Shown here piece by piece: positions 44,701-53,413 of a stretch of 64,000 nucleotides of DNA; position 1 is the stretch's first letter, and each line of letters opens with the position of its first letter. Below the pieces are notes generated by a model. It saw only the letters and a list, made by a program, of their open reading frames with translations. It searched no databases and had not been told where the DNA came from. This DNA comes from Isoetes taiwanensis. Its lineage: Eukaryota > Streptophyta > Lycopodiopsida > Isoetales > Isoetaceae. The stretch lies in NCBI GenBank assembly GCA_021234155.1, contig JAJEKV010000112.1, positions 1,914,282-1,978,281 of the forward strand. Reading direction: 5' to 3'. A program made the position numbers and the translations under genes.

Positions 44701-45321
44701 GTATGCTACTTGCTCGCTCTTGATGCACTTGAACAGCCGCTTATAAGACATACACTGCATGATGGGAACGACTTCTTTACCTGTGATCTCAATGATCTTG
44801 CCGTCGGCCGTTGGGAAGGTCACCTTCCGCTTTCCACAATCAATGATGGCCCCTGCTGGTCCAAGATACTCCATTCCTATGATCAAGTCGTACTTGCCAA
44901 TGCCCATTACTTCTGCCCCCATCTGGATATTAATCCCTGGCAAGTCGATGTCGAAGTTGATCCTCTTGCCTGCTGTCTGCCTTACTGCTCCACTTGCTAA
45001 AACAACGGGCCTCGGCTTCGACTTCAGCGGTTTCAACTTCAACATTTCTACCATCCTTGGGGATGCAAAATTATGGCTACTTCCTGAATCTATCAGGACT
45101 ATGAAAGACTTGGCCTTGGCCTTCCCTACTGTGGAAATTACCTTATACTGACTCTCTGCTTGCTCCGTATCTATTGCTGCAAAGATATGACACTCACCTT
45201 GGATGTAGTCGCGGGCTGCCTCGCCGTCGTCGTCAGACAGGGTGTCCCAATCTCCCAACTCCGCTAGCGCTGCACTCATGACGTAGGGGCAGTTCGCTGT
45301 CCTATGGCCTGGCTGGAAGCA
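41732..45321 (-). pseudogene. element X pol: zinc knuckle, protease, RT, RNase H, integrase, chromodomain
   Basis: The first codons are [14 protein letters not shown], the second half of the knuckle. Protease has [16 protein letters not shown] has [47 protein letters not shown] and FFDDILVYS. RNase H has DASKIATGAVLMQ and [20 protein letters not shown]. Integrase has HAGFMK with CRLCQR, SDRDPKF and the GPF module RWAGPFRIVKRVGNQSYKL. The C-terminus is a chromodomain: FLQYLVKWKHLPVEDATWVL, with the aromatic cage positions and YPQF after it. Frameshifts lie near 43795, 42870 and 42540. It is the best preserved pol in the window and serves as the reference for D and C. Confidence 0.92.
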
Positions 45322-45322
45322 C

Positions 45323-45851
45323 CTGTGTCAGGACGAGGGTTAGTCTGCTTTTGTGAGGATTCACCGGTTCCGAGAAGTATTGCCTCCAAGAAGTCAGCTA
45401 CATCACCAGTATCTTCTGACGAGGATGGAGGTTGGTCGCCTTCGGTTGGCTCGCTTATGACTATGCCGGCCGAGGTCCTCCTCTTCTTGGGCCGGGGTTC
45501 TTCTGTTATTACCCTCTTTCCTTTCCTGTCAGGTTCCTCCCTATTCTTGGTCCTCTGCTCTCGCCATTGGTCGTCTTTCCCCTCTGCAGCTTCTTCGTCC
45601 GCTTTCCTTCTCGACTTCTCCTCCTTTCTCTTGGCCATTTCTTCCCCTCTCCTTGCCTTTTCTTCTTTCTTCCTGGCTTTTTCTTCCTTTCTGCGCCTCT
45701 TTTCCAAGTTCCGATAATACCTAGGTCGCCTCTCCATGTCGGCCTTCATTTTCTCGTCAGCATCTTTGAGCTTCTGTTCGGCGGCGAGGACTTGGGCGTT
45801 GGGCTTATCATCTTTCTTGGGCTTACGGGCTGTCTGTTTTGTTCTAGCCAT
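45323..45851 (-). pseudogene. element D ORF1, histone H3 tail and charged linker (N-terminal half)
   Basis: The ATG at 45851 opens MARTKQTARKPKKDD, identical to the histone H3 N-terminus through residue K9 (R2, T3, K4, T6, R8 and K9 all kept; S10 is P). A long charged linker follows: about residues 25-110 are Lys/Arg/Glu-rich helix (EKRRRKEEKARKKEEKARR), then a nuclear-localisation-like PRPKKRR, then an acidic end with DVADFLEAILLGTG. The start fits because a TATA box lies about 105 bp upstream and no earlier in-frame Met remains after the promoter. The fold is 6.1 kb away at 39190 because X is inserted. Canonical H3 has about 40 residues before alphaN, while here the linker is over 170. Function is unproven. 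Confidence 0.85.
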
Positions 45852-45954
45852 TGTATAACAACGTTTACTTCGGAGCAGGGCTCCAGAAGATCGGCTATCG
45901 GGAGGAGCTCGCAGAATCACTTGAGAAACCCTAAAAAAAATGAGCCTACGTCCC

Positions 45955-45966
45955 GTAATTTATAGG
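45955..45966 (-). promoter_or_regulatory. TATA box and telobox upstream of element D ORF1
   Basis: The minus strand reads CCTATAAATTAC about 105 bp before the ATG at 45851. AAACCCTAAAAATTAAACCC just upstream (45966-45985) is a telobox type common in plant histone and ribosomal gene promoters. Element C has TTTTTAAATATC at the same relative place (61919-61930). Confidence 0.5.
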
Positions 45967-46070
45967 GTTTAATTTTTAGGGTTTGGTCGAATTGGTCATC
46001 CTGTTGGTTTGCTGGCGAAAGTCTCCCCACCTTGAATCAAAGTGGAGTCTTCTTCAGCTGTTTTCTCCCG

Positions 46071-46563
46071 AACCCCTCCAAGAGTGCGCGAAAGGGGGGT
46101 TAGGTTAACTGGGCCCTGGCGCACCCTTAGAGGTGTGGTGCTTTTCTGCTTTAAACATATCCAATTTACACTAATGGACATGCATTTCCCGCTAATGTAT
46201 GCATTTTAAGCTCGATTCTACCAATTATTTCACACTTTGAGTTAGTTTTGAGTAGTTTGTGAAGTCACTTTTAGGGGACCCCTCCAAGAGTGCGCGAGAA
46301 GGGTGTTAGGTCGTGACCTAACTATGCTCTGGCGCACTCTTAGAGGTGTTGCTCTAAGTTGACTTTTATTTAGTGTTTTTCTGTGTTTTAACATACAAGT
46401 TTAGCTAATTCGAGCTGTTTAGATGGAATTTCATCTTTTATTTTACCATTTGGGGTACCTATGGCCGAGTTCTAGGGTTCACATGGGGTGACCCCTCTAA
46501 GAGTGCGCGAGAGACCCATTAGGTCTGGACCTAACATGCTCCTGGCGCACCCTTGGAGGTGTC
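46071..46563. repeat. three ~210-bp repeats with hairpin core in element D leader
   Basis: Cores at 46071-46135, 46278-46350 and 46491-46563 share the arms CCCCTCCAAGAGTGCGCGA and TGGCGCACTCTTGGAGGTG (with small changes), which can fold to a stem of about 15 bp. Spacings are 207 and 213 bp. The same core lies twice before ORF2 (38319-38603). Confidence 0.75.
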
Positions 46564-46803
46564 GGCCGAAGGTGCCTGAAAAATTTATTAGGCTGTCTTA
46601 GGTGCTTATCCTCTATTTGCTCTATCTTACTTATGTTCTCTAATTATCCTAATTCCAGATAATTTCGAACTCTACTCCTGAAAAAAAAAAATTCCACTAC
46701 TCGAGGTTTGTGCTTGGGCTTTTATCTCCAAGACTGAATGTCTAGATTAGTTAGTTCCTATAGGATTTCGGTCAGTGCTCGATCCTGGTCTGCCAAGATC
46801 AGA
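46564..46803. other. element D leader, remainder
   Basis: Non-coding leader between the PBS and the hairpin repeats, with an A-rich run at 46680-46690. Nothing else seen. Confidence 0.5.
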
Positions 46804-46815
46804 GCTCTGATACCA
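46804..46815 (-). other. primer binding site of element D (tRNA-iMet)
   Basis: The minus strand reads TGGTATCAGAGC one base inside the LTR end TGTGACGG at 46817, complementary to the plant initiator tRNA-Met 3' end. It fixes the element's orientation as minus. Confidence 0.92.
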
Positions 46816-46816
46816 T

Positions 46817-48383
46817 TGTGACGGCCCCAGCTCATATACGATGCCCCGATCGTATACAAACTGGAGATCATCCCCCAAACCAGCATCTGCTCGCTGATGT
46901 GAGGCCGTCCACCTAACATCGGGCTCTCGATGGTGGCCAAGAACCCGACGGGGAAGAATGGACGTGTCATTCATCCCGTCTCCCTCGGGATCGACCTAGC
47001 AACGGAAGCGTAACAAAACATGAGCACATGACATCCATCTATAATAACATACCCACCTCGAAGGGTGGTCCACCATATCACAGTAGCTGCATCACACATC
47101 AGTATATCAACATAACATAGGGAAGATCCTACCTAGGCTCGGACTGATGGGGATAGACTGACGGCTTGGGGTCTCCAGATAGCAATGCAGACAGAATTCA
47201 TGGCAAGTGGATTTGGCTGGCATAGGAAGATGGTCGTTGGGTAGTCCACTCCATCCGCCCCTCCTGTGCATACTTTGCAGATAGGCTGAAAAGTATTGGA
47301 GCCTGACCGTAGCCTGCCGGGTGAATAGCCCACCAGAGGGGCTACTGCTACTGGGTTCCATCTCCCCAGCCCCAATGAGGCAGGAGGGGATCACTCTCCT
47401 CCAGAAGGTGCATGCCAATCACAGGCGAGCCAGAGAGCCACTGCTCGTATACGACTTGAACCCCTAGAAGATGACGCATCACCCAAGAGGTGTCGAGCCC
47501 ATACCCTGCCCTCACGCAGTGCCAGGGTATTAGGCCTGGCTCACAACGTTCCCCGGCCGTCGCTACGCACCAGAGGGATCAACTGTGATTGGACAAGATC
47601 TCCCTTGTCAGCCGGTGTAGCTCCGCCACCCACAGCCCGGCGGGCTCTTATGCACAGGCCGCATTAATTGGGAATTAATGGGCTAAAACTAGGATCATCC
47701 AACTACTTGGGCTCTGGGTCTCTACCCCCCTTCCCAATACACAAGAATGGCGCATAGAATGTCACAATATCATAACAGAACTGAAATAATAGAATACATC
47801 TATTCTAATCTACCTAATCATGCATGGTTAGGTTCCTTTGTTAGTATCTATCATTCTTAGGCTGTAGGGGTCGCCTATAGCTAAGAATGAATACTAATCC
47901 TATGGAATGAGGGCTAAAAACTCGGATCTAACTATCGGATCAACCACTAACCCGCTTCTTGGCTGGCTCCCACTCCTCTGAAGGCGTCCATGCTGCTGAA
48001 TCTCGAGATTGCTGGCTTGGATCGAGCTGCAATTAAGGAATTCCGGTTCCTCTGCTACTGTTCAGGCGAAAAGGCGTCCAATGCTGCTCCAATCCGACTT
48101 ATAGGGGCTGGAAACCGAAAGGGTTTCCCTTTTAGGGTTTATGCCCCTTTATCCCCACGAATTTAGGGCTGGTCCCTTTTGGTCAATGGGCCGTTGCCAC
48201 ATGGCACAAAGGTATTATATTCATATGTGGCCTTAACATGTGCAATATAATGGTTCACAGGGTCGTACCCTAGGGTACTACCCCTTTATGGTCGCCGTGT
48301 ACATGTCGTCTGAGTCGACATGTACTAGTGACGTGTCAGTATAATATACGTATTCATACCATATATTATCCTGGAACGTCACA
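46817..48383 (-). repeat. 5' LTR of element D
   Basis: 1567 bp bounded by TGTGACGGCCCC and GGAACGTCACA. It matches the remnant at 6018-7425. Minus-strand CCTATAAG at 48098-48105 is a possible TATA box. The flank beyond 48383 is TE-II. Confidence 0.9.
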
Positions 48384-48425
48384 GCTGGAAACAAGAAGAA
48401 TTTAGCTTTGGTATGCAAATAAGAG

Positions 48426-49323
48426 GAAATGGCGCCGTGGCGCCATTTGGTGAGGAAATGGTGCCACGGCGTAACACACCTCATCAAATGGCGCCATGGC
48501 GCCATTTCATAATAAAAAAGCCAACAAATGAAACACTAAATACCTTATAGGGTTCTGAACGTGATTGACCTCGACCCGATGGACCAGGCTTCCCACAGCA
48601 TACTGGTGCCGCATATGGGTTATTTTGTCAATGTAAGGCTCCTTAAAGTAGTCTTGGCAGTGATGTCATTGATTTCACAACTAAGCTGCAGGCATTCTTG
48701 GTCGTTGATTGTACCAAATAAGACTTGGCAATTCCAAAACTCATAAATCTTTGCCATCTGTTCTTGGGACTTTGCTGTACCGAGTCTTTTACATACAAGC
48801 TAAGCAGCCAAGACTGAGGGATTGCCATTCACTATATAATAGTGCATCCCCATGAGGTCATCCTCAGTTTTCCAAGGGACCAGTTTATTTTTTGATGGAG
48901 CTAAGGTGCAGTGTGTTGATAATTAGTAGAAATAATCATTACAGATCTTTCTCTCCTTTGATTAAATTTTATACCAACTGGGCATTTCAGTCCATCTTTG
49001 CAAAGAGCAAAGTGTGCTGTGGAATGTTCGAGCCAAGTGGCGCCATGGCGACATTCGGCCAGCACAATACATGGTAACCTTACATGAAAAAATGGCGCCA
49101 TGGCGCCATTTGGTCTAGGCTTGGTAGAGAGGTATACATTTACACCAAAATGTACAGTTGGACCAAATGGCGCCATTTGGTCCAACTGTACATTTTGGTG
49201 TATATCTGGAACAAATGGCGCCATTTGTTCTAAATGTATACCAATTCGACCAAATGGCGCCATGGCGCCATTTCCATCCATATATTGCCCATATTTTTTT
49301 TTTCTGTACTAAATGGCGCCATT
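48426..49323. repeat. array of ATGGCGCCAT palindromes
   Basis: Copies of AAATGGCGCCATTT or AAATGGCGCCATGGCGCCATTT occur at 48427-48450, 48485-48508, 49036-49055, 49091-49111, 49164-49180, 49213-49230, 49249-49272 and 49313-49325. They lie on both sides of the fragment at 48560-48895 and end just upstream of the DUF7869-type gene. The position is the same as that of the GATCGCG array in TE-I. Confidence 0.85.
48560..48895 (-). pseudogene. ParB-like fragment, homologue of the TE-I methyltransferase-like gene
   Basis: The minus-strand frame reads NKLVPWKTEDDLMGMHYYIV, NGNPSVLAA, then (after an in-frame stop) LVCKRLGTAKSQEQMAKIYE and FWNCQVLFGTINDQE. It aligns with the TE-I segment ITWST-DDLKGKKFWIISGNHSICA. 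The rest of the gene, including the methyltransferase part, is absent in this window. The G-N-[HP]-S box is the conserved point, although here H is P. Confidence 0.45.
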
Positions 49324-49504
49324 TTTGCTTGTTTTTTGCACGTTTTTCTTCTAATTCATATGTTCTAAATATTGTCATCTTGCTTGAAACAGCTTCAATT
49401 TTCCCTGTACGATCTATTCGTTGGAAGGAGAGTTGTTTCCCCAGGCCATATTTTGAATAGAACCACTCTTCATGGCAAGGACATAGATCCTTCGAATGTA
49501 GCAA

Positions 49505-50833
49505 TTGAGGTTATGGAGGGAGCTTCTAGTCCCCTGCAGAGGGGCAGATAACATTGGTGAAGCAGTAGGCACATTCATTCAGTGGCCAAAGAGGGATGTA
49601 AAACATATTGAGTGCCCCTCAAGTGAAGATATGTCTTCGGCAACATCCCTCAATTTGCCCTCTTCTAGTCCACCGTCTGTCAGTAGCCCTCCGGACATCA
49701 GTTTCACTACTCACTATTTTGAATCAAGCAACATTGCAATAAATGAAGAAGACGAGATAGTAGAGAAGATTGGAGGTGATGAGAATCTAGGTGCGCATCT
49801 TGATCTCAGGTTGTTTAAGCCTGAAGATGAGACAGTCTACTACTCTAGAATAGATCTACTGGATTTGCCGTGCTACATTTTTCACTCCTACATTGGATCT
49901 AAATATTCGGAGGCGAATATAGTCTTTAGTGATCCTCAGGATCCTATAGACGATGAGTTCTTGGGTGTATCAAAGGTCGGGCTTTCAATGGATAAGATAA
50001 TGGATCCGATTGGGAATCAAAATATGGGATCATATCATGCTTGTTCAGAGAGGCCTCCAGCAGTAAGTCTAATATCCTGGGAGAGCTGTGATGTTTTGCT
50101 TCGTGATGGTAGGACAGTTTCACAACATTTACAAGCTCGAGCTGTTCTCGAAGAGGATGACTTAGAAGTTGAGTGCCTGGAAGCTGATGTTGAGAAGAAA
50201 TTCAAGAGGAAAACAAAATACACATATGTGAAGAGGGTCAGGAGGGAACCAAAGGGGGATAGCAAGGAGGAGAGGATGTGTGCTTCCAAGTCAATCAAAA
50301 GCGCTCTAAAATCAATATGCTGCAAGGATGAATGTATAAAAAAATTAAGCCGAGAACAAGTATGTGCCTTAAGAAAAGAATTTTATTCTCAATCAAGCAG
50401 TGCAAGGATTACACTTGTTTTTTATGTGTTGAGCGTAACTTTACACAGGCGGGCGGAGGCTTAAAGTAGTGGTGTCCAGGTGGAATGTCAGAAATTTGCA
50501 TGGCCCGTGGCTTTAGGAGTTGCTCAGTCTACGTTTTATAGTTGGAAGAAGAGGTTCGAGTTAGGTGGAAAACAGGCAGAGCATGGTAATATAGGCTCTG
50601 AGAAACCTAGATCTGTGATACTAGCTACAGAAAGTGTGCTTGATACCTTCATTAGTGAGAATGCAGAGAGCATTCCACATAGAAGCAAAAAAGGAAAGGA
50701 TGATATAAGGGAGAATGCTTACAAACTTCCTTCTATCCTTAATAAGAAGAGCATACATAAGAAAGTGGGTGCCGTGGTGGAAGGATTGACAGGAAAGAGT
50801 AACATTGCCCTCTTTTTACAATATTTGGAAGAA
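49505..50833 (+). pseudogene. DUF7869-type transposase-like gene of TE-II, cut by element C
   Basis: The first frame (49505-50464) has NIGEAVGTFIQWPKRDVKH, matching EEVVGSFILWSKSGV of TE-I, a Ser/Pro-rich region, an acidic central part, a basic stretch KKFKRKTKYTYVKRVRREPK, and a cysteine box CCKDECIKKLSREQVCALRK typical of the family. After a frameshift near 50440 it continues with STFYSWKKRF, GSEKPRSVILATESVLDTFI and KLPSILNKKSIHKKV, the same order as 18193-17730. The reading stops at the element C LTR (LFLQYLEEC, then 50834). The domain with VGHTHDD is not present. The start is uncertain; 49505 is the first Met of the frame. Confidence 0.6.
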
Positions 50834-52472
50834 TGTGACGCCCCTCGCTAAACGTCACGCCCGACACACTTTCGGCAGAAATCCCCCATCCCGCTCAACA
50901 ACCGCGATGGGCCTTCATCTACCCCAGCACTCGAGGTGACTCTTAGTGCGGAAGGGAACACGAAGGTGTCTTGGCGCCTCTTCCCTATGGGCTCCTATAA
51001 CAGCGGAAGCGATAACACGTCAGAACTAGCATCAACATATACAAATACTACCTCGAAGGGTAGTGCATCGCACATAAACCAAGGCAAAGATGATAATCAC
51101 GAACCATAAAACATGAGAGCTCCTACCCCGCTCGGACTCGTGGGAGGATGACTGACCGGCTAGGCCCTCAAGATAGAGCGCAATCGAGTCATGGCAATGG
51201 CGGGGGCATAGAGCAATGGCTAGGGGTTGACCACTCCATCCACCCCTCCCCGCATACTTTGCGTGGGGGCTAAATCAGGCTCGCATGACTCTAGCCTTCC
51301 GGATACGCAATCCCATGGCATCACCCATCTGGGACTACTCCGTGTTGCATCTCCCCGTCCGATGAGGCAGAAGGGTTGCATCTCCCCTTCCCAGGATCTA
51401 GAGGTGCCGGTGGCGGCTAGAGAATCGCGGGCGACACACGCATTCGTACTGATGAACCCCCCAAAACGAGAGCCAAGCCAACACTTGCAGCTCTCGAGAG
51501 GCGGGGCAACACCATTGCCCCGTGAGGTGGTGTCGGACCCATGCTCGCCCACACCTAAGTGACCTGGACCATAAGCCTAGCCCACTATGGGATCCCCCCG
51601 GCCCCCCCACTCGGCGGGGATCCTCCCTCCACTTTCCCTCTAGCCCGTTATATGGTGCTGAGTCATATCATAGCCTCAATAGCCCGGTGGGCTCCTATGC
51701 ACAAAAGCCGCAACTAATAGGAACTAAGGGATCTACTCTAGGAGCATACTACATATGGCTCTAGGTCTCTACCCCCCCTTCCCAATACAAGAGGAGCAAA
51801 CATGATCAACCATCATCACATAATCATCACATCATGAGAATAATCATAAGAAAAACATCTTAACCTAATCATACAAATCTAACTAATAGTTAGGGTTCCT
51901 TGATTAGAGTTCAAGATGTTGAATATGGGTTCTAGGATGGCTCTACTCTAGATACAAGATACTAGCACATCTGGAATGCTAATTCCAGATGAGCTATCAC
52001 AACTACTATCCTACATACCTGCTCCCAAGCTCTCCCTCTAGATCCGGTGTGCCTCCATGGTCTCCTACTCACGAGATGCTGCTCCTACTCCAAGAACGAG
52101 TCTACCTATTTTGGGGCTGCCGCACCAGCCTATGCCACAAGAACGATGTTCAAACGAGGTTTCAACGCAGTAGGTGAGTCTCCGGGTGCTAGGGCCGGAA
52201 AGAGGTCTAGGGTTAGGGGTTTATGCCTATATAAGTTAGGTCCACCTAGGATGCCACGCGGGCACTAATCGGGTGAGTCCCGTGTGGCGGTGCCCCAATA
52301 GGTTAAGGCCAATGGATAATGGCTTAACCTATGGTTGGCTAAGTTATGAGAATAACTTAGCCATGCCCCTAGTGCCACAATCTATGGTATACAAGGCTAT
52401 GAAGATAGACTTGTATGGTGACGGATCCGTGAATATACGTATTTATGGTGTATATTCCCCCGGACCGTCACA
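50834..52472 (-). repeat. 3' LTR of element C
   Basis: 1639 bp, TGTGACGCCCCTCGC to CCGGACCGTCACA. It matches 62409-64000 closely but with many 1-5 bp indels, mostly in CTG/CCGG-rich contexts. Minus-strand CTTATATAGG at 52226-52235 is a good TATA box about 240 bp from the LTR 5' end. Confidence 0.95.
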
Positions 52473-52485
52473 TTCTCCCCCTTAG
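52473..52485 (-). other. polypurine tract of element C
   Basis: The minus strand reads CTAAGGGGGAGAA right before the LTR start. Confidence 0.85.
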
Positions 52486-53413
52486 GACAATGTTGTCCTC
52501 AAAGATTAAGCTAAGGTGACGAACCTACCTTATGCCTCGCACAAGCAACAACATGTCATAACCTTTAGTTTATTCTAGCAATCAAGTTTTATTAGTTCAA
52601 GTCAAAATTTTACGCTATATTTGTACTTATACAAAATTATATAGCCTTAACACTTATTTCTTCTTATAATTCAAAACATTATTGTAAGAGTTATTAGGGT
52701 TCATAATCTAAATTATGGCTCCCCTATCTTCTCGTAATGCGCCCTCGTTGAAGTCCACCTTCTACTTGCCCGCAAAAGGAGCACATTACGCTAGTTTAGT
52801 TAATAATTTGTGGTTTTAGGGGACCACCCCTTACCTCCTTTGAGCCGAACTACACTTGACTCAAGGTTATCCTACTACCTTGCCCAAGATCATGGCCCTT
52901 TCGGATTTGAGCTTAAGGATCATTTAAGATGCTCCCATCATCGCCCATGATCGAGTGCTACCTTGTACTCGGTTACCCGGTGCCGAGTACCCCTAGTGCA
53001 TCATGCCCCACGGGTTTGAAGCTAGGGAACGTCTCACGATCCCATCATCGCAAGATGATCACTTTAACCTTCACCATGACCCTCCTACGGCCCGGTGTGC
53101 GTATTCCGCGCATCGTGGCATAGAGATCATCCGTCGATGTCCCATCATCGCCCACCATGCCTCATTCCTCACTCACATGACCCTAATGGTCATGCGCACC
53201 TCTTTGGTGCGCGTGCGGCCTAGAGAATGCCCTAAAGGCGTATCCCATCATCGCCCACGATCCAAGGTTACGGCACATGCACCCTATTAACTAGGAATGC
53301 ATGCGCCCGGGCTTAAGGCTAACTAACAAAGATACTAGCTAACCACACGGGTAAGTCGGGTCGACCAAGCCTGAGACGACTTCGCCCATCAAACTCCTTC
53401 ATAAACTCGGGTA
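52486..53413 (-). other. element C 3' non-coding region
   Basis: Lies between pol and the LTR and shares a GACCACCCC block with X and D. A short repeated phrase CCCATCATCGCCCA(C/T)GAT occurs about five times between 52930 and 53260. No gene. Confidence 0.55.

Larger units (their letters stand above)
39191..45322 (-). mobile_element. element X: 5'-truncated chromovirus inside ORF1 of D
   Basis: The left end is an intact LTR (39191-40856) with an adjoining polypurine tract, so it is the 3' end of a minus-strand element. The body runs back through chromodomain, integrase, RNase H, RT and protease, and stops in the middle of the gag zinc knuckle at 45322. There the H3-tail ORF of D begins abruptly. 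The 5' LTR, leader and gag of X are missing. The X LTR differs from the D LTR over most of its length, so X is a separate family and not D's own pol. Confidence 0.75.
6018..48383 (-). mobile_element. element D: giant nested chromovirus (Ty3/gypsy) carrying a histone H3-like ORF
   Basis: Read on the minus strand the order is 5' LTR (46817-48383), iMet PBS, hairpin repeats, ORF1 (H3-like), hairpin repeats, ORF2 (unknown), intron, gag, protease, RT, RNase H, integrase with chromodomain, and a 3' LTR remnant (6018-7425). Continuity is shown by reading frames that resume across each insertion: ORF1 across X (45323/39190), ORF2 across the copia element (38003/32043, TSD CTGAT), and integrase across TE-I (24973/14745, TSD TTACT) and the MITE. 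The 3' LTR matches the 5' LTR in block order (start, Met-box, 'CCACTCCATCCGCCCCTCC' block, 'GCAATATAATGGTTCACAGG' near the end). A TSD of D itself was not found: the 5-bp flanks AACCA and GCTGG differ. An alternative is that the 6018-7425 LTR belongs to another copy of the same family. Confidence 0.75.
48384..50833. mobile_element. TE-II: part of a second two-gene transposon
   Basis: Cut on the left by the D LTR and on the right by the C LTR, so neither terminus is seen. It holds a minus-strand fragment homologous to the ParB-like part of the TE-I gene, an array of GGCGCC palindromes, and a divergent plus-strand DUF7869-type gene. This is the TE-I order, which supports one transposon family. 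Confidence 0.6.

Noticed and set aside
39191-48383. A single full-length element bounded by LTRs 39191-40856 and 46817-48383
   Set aside because: The two LTRs differ over most of their length, flanks show no TSD (TATAT vs GCTGG), and the H3 fold continues outside the left LTR.
48426-49323. Simple microsatellite
   Set aside because: Units are interrupted by unique sequence of variable length and keep a palindromic core, unlike a tandem array.
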